Shown piece after piece: positions 9,473-19,122 of a stretch of DNA of 46,177 nt. Each line of letters begins with the position of its first letter. Positions within the stretch are counted from its first letter, which is position 1. This DNA is from Pseudomonadota bacterium (GTDB lineage: Bacteria > Pseudomonadota > Gammaproteobacteria > Burkholderiales > Burkholderiaceae_D), in assembly GCA_023389425.1 (NCBI GenBank), contig JAEWEK010000175.1, forward strand, positions 1 to 46,177, read 5' to 3'. The translations under genes were made by a program, and so were the position numbers. The notes under the pieces are model-generated. The model had not been told where the DNA came from. It ran no database searches and saw nothing but the letters and a program-made list of their open reading frames with translations.

Positions 9473-12175
9473 ATGACTCATGCCCGCTTCGCCGCCCTTC
9501 TCGTTTTCGCTTCCGCCTGCGCCCATGCGGAAATCTCCCTCGACGCCTGCGCCGTCGACACGTACTCGGCGCCCCTCTACCGCGCACTCCCGCAGAAGCT
9601 GGACGCGCAGGCGGTCTGGCTCGACCGTGGCCACATCAGGTGGCCCGGCGCCGATCCACGGGCGAGCTACAAACTGTACTACTCGCCGAGCGGGATCGTG
9701 TGGCCATCCATCGGCCACCACATTCCCTACGCGAGCGCGATCGCGCTCGACGTGTTCGATGGCGAACTCGCAGCGGGCGTCGAGCAGCGCTTCAAGTACG
9801 TCGGCGGCGGCGCCGTGCTGGCCGTGCGCGGCGATGATCTCGCCAAAGTCCCCGAACTGCTGCGCAGCCAGGTGGTGCTGGTCGAGGAGAACAGCGACGG
9901 GACGGTGCGCGCCGCGACGCGCCTGCAGGCGGCGGGCGCGCTGGACGACATCTACTCTGCCGCCGGCGACTTGACGGGCCTTGGCGCCACGCCATCCGCC
10001 GCCGCAACGCAGTTCGCGGTATGGGCACCGACCGCCCGGCAGGCGGCGGTCTGCGTCTACAACAAGGCGGAAGGCGCCGCATCGGCCATCGCGCAGATGA
10101 AGTTCGATCCCGCCACCGGCGCGTGGAACGCCAGCCTGCCTGGCGACCTCTCGGGCCGCTACTATCGCTACGCCGTCGATGTCGTCGTCGACGGCATGGG
10201 TGTCGTGACCAACCTCGTCACCGATCCTTATTCGATCAGCCTGAGCACGGATTCCAGGCGCAGCTACATCGCCGACCTCGCGTCGCCGGCCTTGAAGCCG
10301 CCAGGCTGGGACGGCACGCCGCTTCCGGCAACGGTCAAGGCACAGACCGACATGACGATCTACGAGCTGCACGTGCGCGACTTCTCGATCAATGATCCGA
10401 CCGTGCGCCCGGCCTGGCGCGGCAAGTACATGGCCTTCACCGAAGCCGGATCGAAGGGCATGCGCCACCTGCGGGCGCTGGCGAAAGCCGGCCTCACCGA
10501 CGTGCACCTGCTGCCGGTGTACGACTTCGGCAGCGTGCCCGAACATGGCTGCGTGACGCCGGCGCCATCGGGCACGCCGGATGGCGAGACCCAGCAGGCA
10601 CTCGTGCACAAGACCGCCGGCACTGACTGCTTCAACTGGGGCTATGACCCGTTCCATTTCAACGCACCGGAAGGCAGCTACGCGACCGATCCCTCCGACG
10701 GCGCGCGCCGCATCGTCGAGTTCCGGCGAATGGTCCAGAGCCTCCACCGCGCCGGCCTGCGCGTCGGGATGGACGTCGTGTTCAACCACACCTTCGCCGC
10801 CGGCCAGAAGGACAAGTCGGTTCTCGACCGTATCGTTCCCGGCTACTACCATCGTCTCGACGCCAAGGGCGACGTCGCACAGTCCACCTGCTGCGACAAC
10901 ACCGCCACCGAAAATCGGATGATGGGCAAGCTGATGATCGATTCGGTGACGCTGTGGGCAACGCAATACAAGATCGATTCCTTCCGCTTCGACCTGATGG
11001 GCCACCAGCCGCGCGCCGTCATGGAGCTGCTGAAGAAGCGTGTCGATGCGGCGGCCGGACGCGCTATTCAGCTGATCGGCGAAGGCTGGAACTTCGGCGA
11101 GGTCGAAGGCGGAGCGCGCTTCGTGCAGGCCTCGCAGCTGTCGCTGAACGGCAGCGGCATCGGGACCTTCAACGACCGCGAGCGCGATGCGGTACGTGGC
11201 GGTTCGGTCGGCGACACCGGCATCGAGATGGTGCGGCGCCAGGGCTACGTCAATGGCTTGCATTACGATCCGAATGCGCAGGCGTCCGGCGGCAGGGCCG
11301 AGCTGCTGCGCAGCGCCGACATGGTGCGCGCCGGACTCGCGGGCTCGCTGCGGGGCTATCGCCTTGCGACGGCGGATGACCGCACCGTTCCGCTATCCGC
11401 CATCGACTACAACGGCCAGCCCGCGGGCTATGCGAGCGCGCCGGGCGAAACGGTCAACTACGTCGAGAACCACGACAACCAGACCTTGTTCGACATCGGC
11501 GTGCTCAAGCTGCCGGCGTCCACCGTCGGCGAAGACCGGGCGCGCGTGCAGGTGCTGGCGATGGCGATCGACGCGTTCAGCCAGGGCGTGGCCTATTTCC
11601 ACGCCGGGATCGACATCCTGCGCTCGAAGTCGCTGGACCGGAACAGCTTCAACTCCGGCGACTGGTTCAACCGCATCGACTGGAGCTACCGCGACAACTA
11701 CTTCGGCAGCGGCCTGCCTCCGGCGGATGACAACGGCAAGGACTGGGCGCTGCTCAAGCCGCTGCTTGCCAATGCCGGGATCAAGCCGGCGCCGAAGGAT
11801 ATCGCATTTGCACGCGATGCGTTTCGGGACCTGCTCAAGATTCGCGCGAGTTCGACCTTGTTCAGGATGCGCACGGCGGACGATGTCGCGCGGCGGCTGC
11901 GGTTCTTTAATACGGGCTCGCAGCAGGAGCCCACGGTAATCGGGGCGCATCTCGATGGGCATGGGTATGCGGGCGCACAATTCAGCGGGATCACGTATCT
12001 CGTCAACGTGGACAAGGTGGCGCATACGGTGGTCGACGAGCAGGCGCGTGGGAAGCGGATGCGGGTGCATCCGGGGCATGTGGCGGACAAGCGCGCCATC
12101 AAAGCCAAATTTGATGGCGCCAGTGGAGCGTTCACCGTGCCGGCGCGTACGGCCGTGGTGTTTGTGGAGGGCTAA
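9473..12175 (+). CDS. pulA: Pullulanase-type alpha-1,6-glucosidase (exported)
   Basis: A 900-residue GH13 debranching enzyme. A signal peptide (MTHARFAALLVFASACAHA, likely cut after AHA) sends it to the periplasm or outside. Residues about 20-160 resemble the pullulanase N2 carbohydrate-binding domain, and about 178-270 the CBM48-like domain (TQFAVWAPTARQAAVCVYN). The catalytic barrel has YELHVRDFS (297-305), the pullulanase hallmark FNWGYDP (387-393), GMDVVFNHT, FRFDLMG with nucleophile Asp507, GEGWNFGE with Glu537, and VENHDNQT. It cleaves alpha-1,6 branches of pullulan and amylopectin dextrins. It is divergent from aglA and carries its own candidate operator. A lipid-anchored alternative (Cys16) is less likely because the lipobox is poor. 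Confidence 0.93.
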   Translation: MTHARFAALLVFASACAHAEISLDACAVDTYSAPLYRALPQKLDAQAVWLDRGHIRWPGADPRASYKLYYSPSGIVWPSIGHHIPYASAIALDVFDGELAAGVEQRFKYVGGGAVLAVRGDDLAKVPELLRSQVVLVEENSDGTVRAATRLQAAGALDDIYSAAGDLTGLGATPSAAATQFAVWAPTARQAAVCVYNKAEGAASAIAQMKFDPATGAWNASLPGDLSGRYYRYAVDVVVDGMGVVTNLVTDPYSISLSTDSRRSYIADLASPALKPPGWDGTPLPATVKAQTDMTIYELHVRDFSINDPTVRPAWRGKYMAFTEAGSKGMRHLRALAKAGLTDVHLLPVYDFGSVPEHGCVTPAPSGTPDGETQQALVHKTAGTDCFNWGYDPFHFNAPEGSYATDPSDGARRIVEFRRMVQSLHRAGLRVGMDVVFNHTFAAGQKDKSVLDRIVPGYYHRLDAKGDVAQSTCCDNTATENRMMGKLMIDSVTLWATQYKIDSFRFDLMGHQPRAVMELLKKRVDAAAGRAIQLIGEGWNFGEVEGGARFVQASQLSLNGSGIGTFNDRERDAVRGGSVGDTGIEMVRRQGYVNGLHYDPNAQASGGRAELLRSADMVRAGLAGSLRGYRLATADDRTVPLSAIDYNGQPAGYASAPGETVNYVENHDNQTLFDIGVLKLPASTVGEDRARVQVLAMAIDAFSQGVAYFHAGIDILRSKSLDRNSFNSGDWFNRIDWSYRDNYFGSGLPPADDNGKDWALLKPLLANAGIKPAPKDIAFARDAFRDLLKIRASSTLFRMRTADDVARRLRFFNTGSQQEPTVIGAHLDGHGYAGAQFSGITYLVNVDKVAHTVVDEQARGKRMRVHPGHVADKRAIKAKFDGASGAFTVPARTAVVFVEG

Positions 12176-12183
12176 GGCTCGCC

Positions 12184-12216
12184 GGCACGTCGTCCCCGCG
12201 GAGGCGGAGCCCCATA
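12184..12216. repeat. Solo half-copy of the GTCGTCCCCGCG dispersed repeat
   Basis: CACGTCGTCCCCGCGGAGG and the following GCGGAGCCCCAT match the left arm of the elements at 766-875 and 21358-21467. It lies in the 64-bp gap between convergent pulA and glk2 and has no right arm. Confidence 0.6.
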
Positions 12217-12239
12217 GACAGTCTCCGAGTCGATTCGCC

Positions 12240-14099
12240 TCAAATATCCAAGTGCGAAATGAGCATCCGCTTGCGCTCCGACTCCGCCCCCAGGGCCGCT
12301 TCTCCGTGGACCCCAAGCGAAATCCCCACCGCCATGATATCGATCAGCAGCAGCTGCAAGATCCGCGAAATCATCGACAGGAAGGTCGTGCTGTCTTCGC
12401 TGTGATCCACCGCCAGGCACACGGTCGCCTTCTTGGCCAGCGATGACTTGCTGCTCGTGATGGCGATGACATCCGCGCCCGCCGCACGCGCCTTGTCCAC
12501 CGCCGCCAGCAGTTCCGGCAGCTGCCCCGACGTCGAAATCGCAATCACCACGTCGCCCGGCCCCAGCAGCTCCGCCGCCAGCGTGAACAGGTGCGAATCG
12601 CCATACGACGAGGCTGGAATCCGGAAGCGGAAGAACTTGTGCTGCCCGTCCAGCGCCACCACGCGCGAATTCCCCATGGCGTAGAACTCGACCCGCTTGG
12701 CGCGGCGCAGCACGTCGATCGCGCGATCGATCGAGTTCACGTCCATCTGGTCGCGGAAGCGCAGGATCGCGGACACCGTGTTGTCGATCACCTTGGCCGA
12801 CAGGTCGTGCGTGCTGTCGGTCATGCGCACCTGGCTGTGCCGCACCGGGATCGTGCCGGTCAGGCTGCCCGCGAACTTGAGCTTGAAGTCGGCCAGGCCG
12901 GAAAAGCCGAGCGAGCGGCAGAAACGGATCACGGTCGGCTGGCTGACGTCGGCCAGGCGCGCGATCTCGGCGATCGGCTCCGACAGCACCTTGCGCGGAT
13001 GCTCCAGCACCAGCGTCGCGACGCGCTGCTCGGCAGGCGACAGCTCGCTCTGCAGGTGCTGCACCCGCTCCATCAGCGTGCCCGCACCGCTGCGGCCGCG
13101 CAGGTGTTCGGACAGGATGGTGGCGACGCCATATACGGTCGGGTGCGGCGTCATGATGACGAAGGTGGGGATCTGGGCCAGGTAATCGGTGAAGCGGCCC
13201 TTGGCTTCGAAGCGTGCCCGGAACGGCGAGGTCGCGAACCACTCGGCCATGCGCGGCACGATGCCGCCGCCGATGAAAATGCCGCCGAATGCGCCGAGCG
13301 TCACGGCCAGGTTGGCCGCCGCGCCGCCCAGCATGCCGGCGAAGCATTCCAGCACTTCGAGGCATAGCGCATCCTTGTGCTCGAGCGCGGCGCTGACGAT
13401 CTCCGCGGCGGATCGTGCAGGCGCCTCGACGCCATTGCGATGCGCGAGCGCACGGTGGATCAGTTCCAGTCCGGGGCCGGAGATCAGGCGCTCGTTCGAA
13501 ACGTGCTGCCACTCGCGCCAGGCGTACTGCAGGATCGCGAACTCGCGCTCGTCGGCCGGCGCAAAGTTGACGTGGCCGCCCTCGGAGCCGAGCGTGATGA
13601 AACCGTCGACGGTCGGGATCACGCCCGACACGCCAAGGCCGGTGCCCGGCCCAAGCACGCCGGCCACCGCGTTCGACTGTGCCGCGCCGCCGCCGACCTG
13701 CATCAGGTCCTGCGGTTTGAAGCCTGGCAGCGCCATCGCCAGCGCGGTGAAGTCATTGACGATCAGGAGCGTCTGCAGGCCGAGCGCGCGGCGCACTTCC
13801 TCGGTCGAGAACTGCCAGTCGCGGTTGGTCATGCGGATCAGATCGCCGCTGATCGGGTTGGCCAGTGCGAACGCCGCGTGCTTGATCTTCGTGCCGGGGT
13901 GATGGTCCAGGTAGGCGTGCAGCAGCGGCACGATGCCGGAGAAGTCGGCGCAGCGCAGCACTTCCACGCCGCGCAGCACGCCAGGCGCGATCTCGAGCGC
14001 GAAACGCGCGTGTGTCGCGCCAATGTCGGCCAGCAGGCGCGGCCCGTCGCCGTATGCGCTGCGTGTTTGCTTCGGTTCGTTTTCCGGTTCAGTACTCAT
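12240..14099 (-). CDS. glk: Bifunctional glucokinase / RpiR-type transcriptional regulator (copy 2)
   Basis: A 619-residue paralogue of the 5780-7624 protein with the same order: Glk domain (LLADIGATHARFAL, NDFTALAMALPG, GPGTGLGV, SEGGHVNFAPADERE), RpiR helix-turn-helix (PIAEIARLADVSQPTVIRF), then SIS domain (EFYAMGNSRVVALDG, AISTSG). The start MSTEPENEPKQ was chosen because GAGGG lies just upstream; the frame stays open to 14165. The recognition helix is essentially the same as in copy 1, while linkers and the SIS domain differ more. It is the last gene of the MFS-pgm-amy-glk2 run, separated from amy by a strong palindrome. Keeping two copies suggests different effectors or kinase properties. 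Confidence 0.92.
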   Translation of the reverse strand: MSTEPENEPKQTRSAYGDGPRLLADIGATHARFALEIAPGVLRGVEVLRCADFSGIVPLLHAYLDHHPGTKIKHAAFALANPISGDLIRMTNRDWQFSTEEVRRALGLQTLLIVNDFTALAMALPGFKPQDLMQVGGGAAQSNAVAGVLGPGTGLGVSGVIPTVDGFITLGSEGGHVNFAPADEREFAILQYAWREWQHVSNERLISGPGLELIHRALAHRNGVEAPARSAAEIVSAALEHKDALCLEVLECFAGMLGGAAANLAVTLGAFGGIFIGGGIVPRMAEWFATSPFRARFEAKGRFTDYLAQIPTFVIMTPHPTVYGVATILSEHLRGRSGAGTLMERVQHLQSELSPAEQRVATLVLEHPRKVLSEPIAEIARLADVSQPTVIRFCRSLGFSGLADFKLKFAGSLTGTIPVRHSQVRMTDSTHDLSAKVIDNTVSAILRFRDQMDVNSIDRAIDVLRRAKRVEFYAMGNSRVVALDGQHKFFRFRIPASSYGDSHLFTLAAELLGPGDVVIAISTSGQLPELLAAVDKARAAGADVIAITSSKSSLAKKATVCLAVDHSEDSTTFLSMISRILQLLLIDIMAVGISLGVHGEAALGAESERKRMLISHLDI

Positions 14100-14152
14100 C
14101 GCGCCCTCATGCGGCGCAACGGCGCCGCGAATGGCGGCTAGCATACCATGCC

Positions 14153-14220
14153 GTAGGGTGGGCACTTGTGCCCACGAGCTTGTAGTGGTGCGTACGCGTG
14201 GGCACGAGTGCCCACCCTAC
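14153..14220. repeat. GTAGGGTGGGCAC inverted repeat
   Basis: The arms 14153-14176 and 14197-14220 are inverted copies, identical at 23 of 24 positions, each itself a small palindrome around GTGGGCAC. The type recurs in many beta-proteobacterial genomes, where its translation gives a GHECPPY-like peptide. It fills the gap between the amylase stop and glk2 and could form a strong RNA hairpin there. Confidence 0.75.
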
Positions 14221-15867
14221 TCAATCCTGGGAAATCAACGCGACCGGCACCGGCATCGCAAACTGCACTTTGCCGTCCGCCACCACGGCGCTCTGGCCCG
14301 AATACCGCTCGTACACCGCTTGCCCATCCATGAACACCCCTGCCACCGAAATCGGCAGCGCACGGTCGCCCGGCAGATCCAGCGCGATCACGACGCGGTC
14401 GCGCACGCCGTCCCTGTCGTAGCTGCGCTTGAAGGTGTACGGACTGGCCGCGATCATCTGGTGCACGCCGGCGCCGACGGCGATGTGGGCATGGCGGAAG
14501 CGCCCCAGCCGGGCCCAGTAATCGTGCACGTCGCCCACGCGGTAGCCATTGCGCGGCGTATTGGCCGCCAGTTCGTCCCAGTTCATGAACGAACGCAGGT
14601 TTGCATCGCCCTCCGCGCCGTCGACCTTGAGCATGCGCGCCGTCTCGTCGCCGTAATAGATCTGGGCCGCGCCGGGCGCCAGCAGCAGCTTGTTGGCGGC
14701 TTCGAAAGGCCTTTCGCGCAGCGGATCGAAGGGAGAGCCGTCGTCGTGCGAGCTCAGGTAATTGAGCACGGAGCGCCCCGCGAGCGGCCCGTTGAGCAGC
14801 GCCGAATAGGACGAGAACAGCTTTTCGTAGCCCTGCTTCGCATCGTCCGGCATCGCGAAGTTGATCATGCTGTCGAAGCCCTGGCCGTAGTAGTCGACCA
14901 TCTCGCCTCCCGCATCGAACTTGCGGCCGCTTTCGATCGCGTAGCCGTAGACCTCGGAGGTCATGTAGAAAGGCCGGTCGCCGACACGCCTGGCGGGATT
15001 GGCACGCTTCCACTCCTCGTAGGCCAGGCTGGCCTGCTCCTTCAGCTCCTTCCACACCTCGGGTTCGGTGTGCTTGACGGTGTCGGCACGGAAGCCGTCG
15101 AATCCGTATTTCCGCACCCAGTCCGCATGCCACTTCATCAGGTAGTAGCGCGGTGCGCGCGGGTAGCCGGTGCGTTTGAAGAAGGCGTCGAGCTCCTTCA
15201 CTTCGCGCTCGTAGCGCCCCTCCTTCTTCCACTTGGCCGCGAGCGCCGGCGGCAGCGCGACATCGGTCTTGCTGTCGGTGCGGAAGTCCGGCAGGTTGTC
15301 GACGAGCGTGCAGTCGCGCGTGGTCTTGGCGTCCTTGTAGGTGCACTTCGGTCCGGTGCGCACCCAGCCGGCCGGCCACACCGGGTCCAGCGGCGTCACC
15401 GGGCCGGTGTGGTTCATCACCACGTCGAGCAGCACGCGCAGGCCCCTGGCGTGGGCAGCGTCCACGAGATCATGCATGTCCTGTTCGGTGCCCAGGTTGG
15501 CATCGACGGCAGTGAAGTCGCGCGCCCAGTAGCCGTGGAAGCCGTAGCTCTTGCCGGTGCCTTCGTCGGTGCTGCCATGGATCTGCTCGACCGGCGGCGT
15601 GATCCAGATCGCGTCCACGCCAAGGTCGTTGAAGTAGCCTTCCCTGATCTTCGCCGTTACGCCGGCGAGGTCGCCACCCATGAAACCGCGCAGCTTCGCC
15701 GCATCGTCCTTGCGCCCGTAGGCATGGTCGTTCGCGGTATTGGCGTTATTGAAGCGGTCCGTCATCACCAGGTAGACGGTCGCGTTCTGCCACGAGAACG
15801 GCCTTGCTTGCGCATGGGCGCTGCCGAAGGCAAGAAGGAGCGAGGCGGCAAGAGCGAGTCGTTTCAT
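14221..15867 (-). CDS. Exported GH13 alpha-amylase (MalS-like)
   Basis: A 548-residue alpha-amylase with a clear signal peptide (MKRLALAASLLLAFGSAHA). Catalytic blocks: LLDVVMNHT, GFRADTVKHTEP with the nucleophile Asp, FYMTSEVYGYA with the acid/base Glu, and LSSHDDGSPFD with the transition-state Asp. It should cut alpha-1,4 bonds of imported or external maltodextrins in the periplasm. A large insert between regions I and II contains two Cys (GPKCTYKDAKTTRDC) that could form a disulfide. The gene follows pgm by 19 bp in the same transcription unit and precedes glk2. Confidence 0.9.
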   Translation of the reverse strand: MKRLALAASLLLAFGSAHAQARPFSWQNATVYLVMTDRFNNANTANDHAYGRKDDAAKLRGFMGGDLAGVTAKIREGYFNDLGVDAIWITPPVEQIHGSTDEGTGKSYGFHGYWARDFTAVDANLGTEQDMHDLVDAAHARGLRVLLDVVMNHTGPVTPLDPVWPAGWVRTGPKCTYKDAKTTRDCTLVDNLPDFRTDSKTDVALPPALAAKWKKEGRYEREVKELDAFFKRTGYPRAPRYYLMKWHADWVRKYGFDGFRADTVKHTEPEVWKELKEQASLAYEEWKRANPARRVGDRPFYMTSEVYGYAIESGRKFDAGGEMVDYYGQGFDSMINFAMPDDAKQGYEKLFSSYSALLNGPLAGRSVLNYLSSHDDGSPFDPLRERPFEAANKLLLAPGAAQIYYGDETARMLKVDGAEGDANLRSFMNWDELAANTPRNGYRVGDVHDYWARLGRFRHAHIAVGAGVHQMIAASPYTFKRSYDRDGVRDRVVIALDLPGDRALPISVAGVFMDGQAVYERYSGQSAVVADGKVQFAMPVPVALISQD

Positions 15868-15886
15868 TCAGGTCCCTTATGATTTT

Positions 15887-17518
15887 TTATGTGATGACGC
15901 TGGGCGCGTCCCTGCCCGTTCGTCGTTTCAGCCCGGAGATCTGCTCCGCGATGGCGGCCAGGCCCGCCAGCGCTTCCTGCGTATCGAGGTCGTGGCGCGA
16001 GGGATCGGCCTCATGGCGTTCAAGGTACAGCCGCACCGTCGCACCTTCGGTTCCGGTGCCGGACAGGCGGAACACGATGCGCGAGCCGTCCTCCATCACG
16101 ATGCGCACGCCCTGGTGCGTCGCGACCGAGCCGTCGACCGGATCGGTGTAGCTGAAATCGTCCGCCAGCGCCACGCGATAACCGTCGATTTCCTGTCCCG
16201 CCAGCGCGGCCAGCTTGTGGCGCAGCGCCATCATCACGTCCTCGGCCGCCAGCGCCTCCACTGCCTCGTAATCATGGCGCGAATAGTAATTCCGGCCATA
16301 ACGCGCCCAGTGCTCGTGCACGATCTCGTTCACGCTCTTGCCGGTCGCGGCGAGGATGTTAAGCCAGAACAGCACCGCCCACACGCCATCCTTTTCGCGG
16401 ATATGGGCGGAGCCGGTGCCGTAGCTCTCTTCGCCACACAGCGTGACCAAGCCGGCATCCATCAGGTTGCCGAAGTACTTCCAGCCGGTCGGCGTCTCGT
16501 AGCACGGTATGCCGAGCGCCTTCGCGACCCGGTCGGCGGCGGTGGAGGTCGGCATCGAGCGCGCGATGCCGGTCACCCCGTCGCTGTAGCCCGGCGCCAC
16601 CAGCGCATTGGCGGCGATGATCGCCAGGCTGTCGGACGGCGTCACCGCGAGATGCCGCCCGACGATCATGTTGCGGTCGCCGTCGCCGTCCGAGGCGGCG
16701 CCGAACTCCGGCGCACTCGCCCCCGACATCAGCGCGATCAGTTCGTGTGCATTGACCGGATTCGGATCCGGATGATGGCCGCCGAAATCCACCAGCGGCA
16801 CGCCGTTGATGACGGTGCCGGCCGGCGCGCCGAGCATGCCTTCGATGATCGCCTTGGCATACGGGCCGGATGCCGCGCTCATGCCGTCGAAGCACATCGT
16901 GAAGCCGCGCAGGAAGAGCGCGCGGATCGCCTCGAAATCGAACAGGCGCGACATCAGCTCGGCGTAGTCCGCGACCGGATCGATCACTTCCACATCCATC
17001 TGCTCGATCCGGGCGATGCCGCTTTCGTCGATGTCGACATCGGCCGCGTCGCTGATGCGGTAGCTGTTCAGCGTTTGCGTGTTGGCGTAGATCGCCTCGG
17101 TGATTTTTTCCGGCGCCGGGCCGCCGTTCCCGATGTTGAACTTGATGCCGAAATCGCCGTGCGGGCCGCCCGGATTATGGCTGGCGGAGAGCACGATGCC
17201 GCCATTGGCGTTGCGCTTGCGGATCACGCAGCTGACGGCCGGCGTGGACAGCAGGCCGCCGCGGCCGACGAATACCTTGCGCACGCCGTGGGCGGCGGCC
17301 ATGCGCAGGATCGTCTGGATGGCATTGCGGTTGAAGAAGCGTCCGTCGCCGCCCAGCACCAGCGTCATGCCGGTGCAGTCGCCAAGGGTGGCGAAGATCG
17401 CTTCGACGAAGTTTTCGAGATAGCCAGGCGTCTGGAATTCGCTGACCTTCTTGCGCAGGCCCGAGGTGCCTGGGCGCTGGCCATTGAACGGGCGGGTCGC
17501 TACGGTCTGTATCGTCAT
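15887..17518 (-). CDS. pgm: Phosphoglucomutase (alpha-D-glucose phosphate-specific)
   Basis: A 543-residue member of the alpha-D-phosphohexomutase family, interconverting glucose-1-phosphate and glucose-6-phosphate. Key motifs are RPGTSGLRKK near the N terminus (residues 15-24), SASHNPGG with phosphoserine Ser113, the metal loop DGDGDRNMI, and the sugar-binding GEESYGTGSAHIREKDG. Length matches the family. MTIQTV was taken as the start; an in-frame ATG 11 codons upstream (17551) adds only a basic tail. It lies between an MFS carrier and the amylase and links maltodextrin breakdown to glycogen or glycolysis. TGTTGTCAAAC (17543-17553) upstream resembles half of the locus operator. Confidence 0.94.
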   Translation of the reverse strand: MTIQTVATRPFNGQRPGTSGLRKKVSEFQTPGYLENFVEAIFATLGDCTGMTLVLGGDGRFFNRNAIQTILRMAAAHGVRKVFVGRGGLLSTPAVSCVIRKRNANGGIVLSASHNPGGPHGDFGIKFNIGNGGPAPEKITEAIYANTQTLNSYRISDAADVDIDESGIARIEQMDVEVIDPVADYAELMSRLFDFEAIRALFLRGFTMCFDGMSAASGPYAKAIIEGMLGAPAGTVINGVPLVDFGGHHPDPNPVNAHELIALMSGASAPEFGAASDGDGDRNMIVGRHLAVTPSDSLAIIAANALVAPGYSDGVTGIARSMPTSTAADRVAKALGIPCYETPTGWKYFGNLMDAGLVTLCGEESYGTGSAHIREKDGVWAVLFWLNILAATGKSVNEIVHEHWARYGRNYYSRHDYEAVEALAAEDVMMALRHKLAALAGQEIDGYRVALADDFSYTDPVDGSVATHQGVRIVMEDGSRIVFRLSGTGTEGATVRLYLERHEADPSRHDLDTQEALAGLAAIAEQISGLKRRTGRDAPSVIT

Positions 17519-17596
17519 GTTCGCTCTCGGTCGTGATGGGCTTGTTGTCAAACCTTTACCATACGACAGGAGCGAAAATGATGGCGCAGGTCTGGC

Positions 17597-18937
17597 CTAG
17601 CGGCCGGCCGCGCGGTCTTCGGTTTTGTCGGTGACGAACAGCGTCAGTACCGCCGCCAGCACCATGCTCGCGCCGCCCAGCACCAGGATCAGGATCGAAT
17701 GGCCATCGAACAGGTATTTGTTGGCGAAGCCGAGCAGCGTGCCGCTGCAGATCTGCGGGATCACGACGAAGAAATTGAAGAGGCCCATGTAGTAGCCCAT
17801 GCGCTTGGCCGGCAGCGAACCGGCGAGGATCGCATACGGCATCGACAGGATGCTGGCCCAGGCCAGGCCGACGCCGATCATAGGCACCAGCAACGCCTGT
17901 TTGGTGGTGATGAAATACAGGCTGGCCAGGCTGCCGCCGCCGATGGCGAGGCAGACCGCGTGCACCGTCTTGCGGCTGGAGGCGCGCGCGAACACCGGCA
18001 GGATGAAGGCGCCGAGCGCCGACACGCCGCTGTACACCGCGAACAGGATGCCGACCCAGTTGCCCGCGTCCTGGAACACGGCCGATTGCGGATCGGTGGT
18101 GTGGTACACGTTTTCGGCGATGCCGTTGGTGGTGTAGATCCACATCGCGAACAGCGCGATCCAGGTGAAGAACTGCACGAAGGCCAGCTGCACCATGGTG
18201 CGCGGCATGCGGGCGAAGCCGCCGAAGATCTCGCGCAGCGCGACGCCGAAGCTGCGTGCATGCTTGCGCTGGACATTGAAGCTTTCGAGGTCCTCCGGCG
18301 GCAGCTCGTCGGCGGTGAACACGGTCCAGCTCACGGCCAGCAGGAACACCGCCGCGCCGACGTAGAAGGAATACCGCACACTGTCCGGGATCGATCCGTT
18401 TACCGGCACGTTAGACACGTGCAGGTAATCGGTGAAGATCGTCGGCAGCATCGATGCGATCACCGCGCCCACGCCGATGAAGAAGGTCTGCATCGCGAAG
18501 CCGGAGGTGTGCTGCGACTCGTCCAGCTTGTCGCCGACGAAGGCGCGGAAGGGCTCCATCGACACGTTGATCGCGGCGTCCATCATCCACAGCACCGCCA
18601 CCGCCATCAACAGCGCGACGGAATTGGGCATCAGGAACAGCGCCAGCGCGGCCAGCAGCGCGCCGCCGAAGAAAAAGGGGCGGCGACGGCCCCAGCGCGG
18701 GTGCCAGGTGTTGTCGGAGAGGTAGCCGATGACCGGCTGGACCAGCAGGCCCGTGACCGGCGCGGCGAGCCAGAACAGCGACAGGTTGTCCGGGTTGGCG
18801 CCCAGCGTGGTAAAGATGCGGCTGGTGTTCGCATTCTGCAGCGCGAAGCCGAACTGGATGCCGAAGAAGCCGAAGCTCATATTCCACAGCTGCCAGAACG
18901 ACAGGCGCGGCTTGAGCACATTGGTTTGCATTTCCAT
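17597..18937 (-). CDS. MFS sugar transporter, GPH/SLC45-like (maltose/maltodextrin candidate)
   Basis: A 446-residue inner-membrane carrier with about 12 hydrophobic segments. WGRRRPFFFGG after the second or third segment is the GRRRPF signature of sucrose/maltose carriers of the SLC45/GPH-like group. It has a GGGGAC ribosome-binding site and heads the run MFS-pgm-amy-glk2. Caulobacter and Xanthomonas starch loci carry similar MFS genes (MalY type) next to a TonB-dependent receptor, which supports maltose or maltodextrin as substrate. Uptake with protons is inferred from the family. Confidence 0.85.
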   Translation of the reverse strand: MEMQTNVLKPRLSFWQLWNMSFGFFGIQFGFALQNANTSRIFTTLGANPDNLSLFWLAAPVTGLLVQPVIGYLSDNTWHPRWGRRRPFFFGGALLAALALFLMPNSVALLMAVAVLWMMDAAINVSMEPFRAFVGDKLDESQHTSGFAMQTFFIGVGAVIASMLPTIFTDYLHVSNVPVNGSIPDSVRYSFYVGAAVFLLAVSWTVFTADELPPEDLESFNVQRKHARSFGVALREIFGGFARMPRTMVQLAFVQFFTWIALFAMWIYTTNGIAENVYHTTDPQSAVFQDAGNWVGILFAVYSGVSALGAFILPVFARASSRKTVHAVCLAIGGGSLASLYFITTKQALLVPMIGVGLAWASILSMPYAILAGSLPAKRMGYYMGLFNFFVVIPQICSGTLLGFANKYLFDGHSILILVLGGASMVLAAVLTLFVTDKTEDRAAGR

Positions 18938-19019
18938 GAGTGTCCCCGAATGTGGCCTTTTTTAGCAAAGGCTCAGTAAGACTTGCCTGCAGCTTGGTCG
19001 CGCCACGGGAAGCGTATCG

Positions 19020-19054
19020 TGTAGCAAAATAACATGGCGATTTCTAAGTGTCAA
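19020..19054 (-). promoter_or_regulatory. Promoter of the MFS-pgm-amy-glk2 operon with weak operator
   Basis: On the - strand TTGACA (19054-19049), a 17-bp spacer and TATTTT (19031-19026) form a strong sigma-70 promoter. TGTAGCAAAATAACA (19020-19034) covers the -10 and matches the locus operator consensus at 9 of 12 positions. Confidence 0.55.
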
Positions 19055-19107
19055 TTGAGCGATTCCCGTAGTAGAATCGGGAAAACCGTGGCGGCGACAT
19101 GTGAATT

Positions 19108-19122
19108 TGTAGTCAAACAACA
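19108..19122. promoter_or_regulatory. RpiR-like operator upstream of the second MFS gene
   Basis: TGTAGTCAAACAACA matches TGTAGT-N3-ACTACA at 11 of 12 positions and shares the core GTAGTCAAAC with the pulA site. It ends 40 bp before the chosen start of the second MFS gene and would be coding if the longer frame from 19034 were used, which argues for the later start. Confidence 0.5.

Noticed and set aside
9488..9535. Pullulanase as a surface lipoprotein through Cys16
   Set aside because: The residues before the Cys (ASA) make a poor lipobox, and a standard AHA signal peptidase I site follows at once.
14160..14220. Short frame with GHECPPY-type peptide
   Set aside because: It is the translation of the GTAGGGTGGGCAC palindrome, not a gene.
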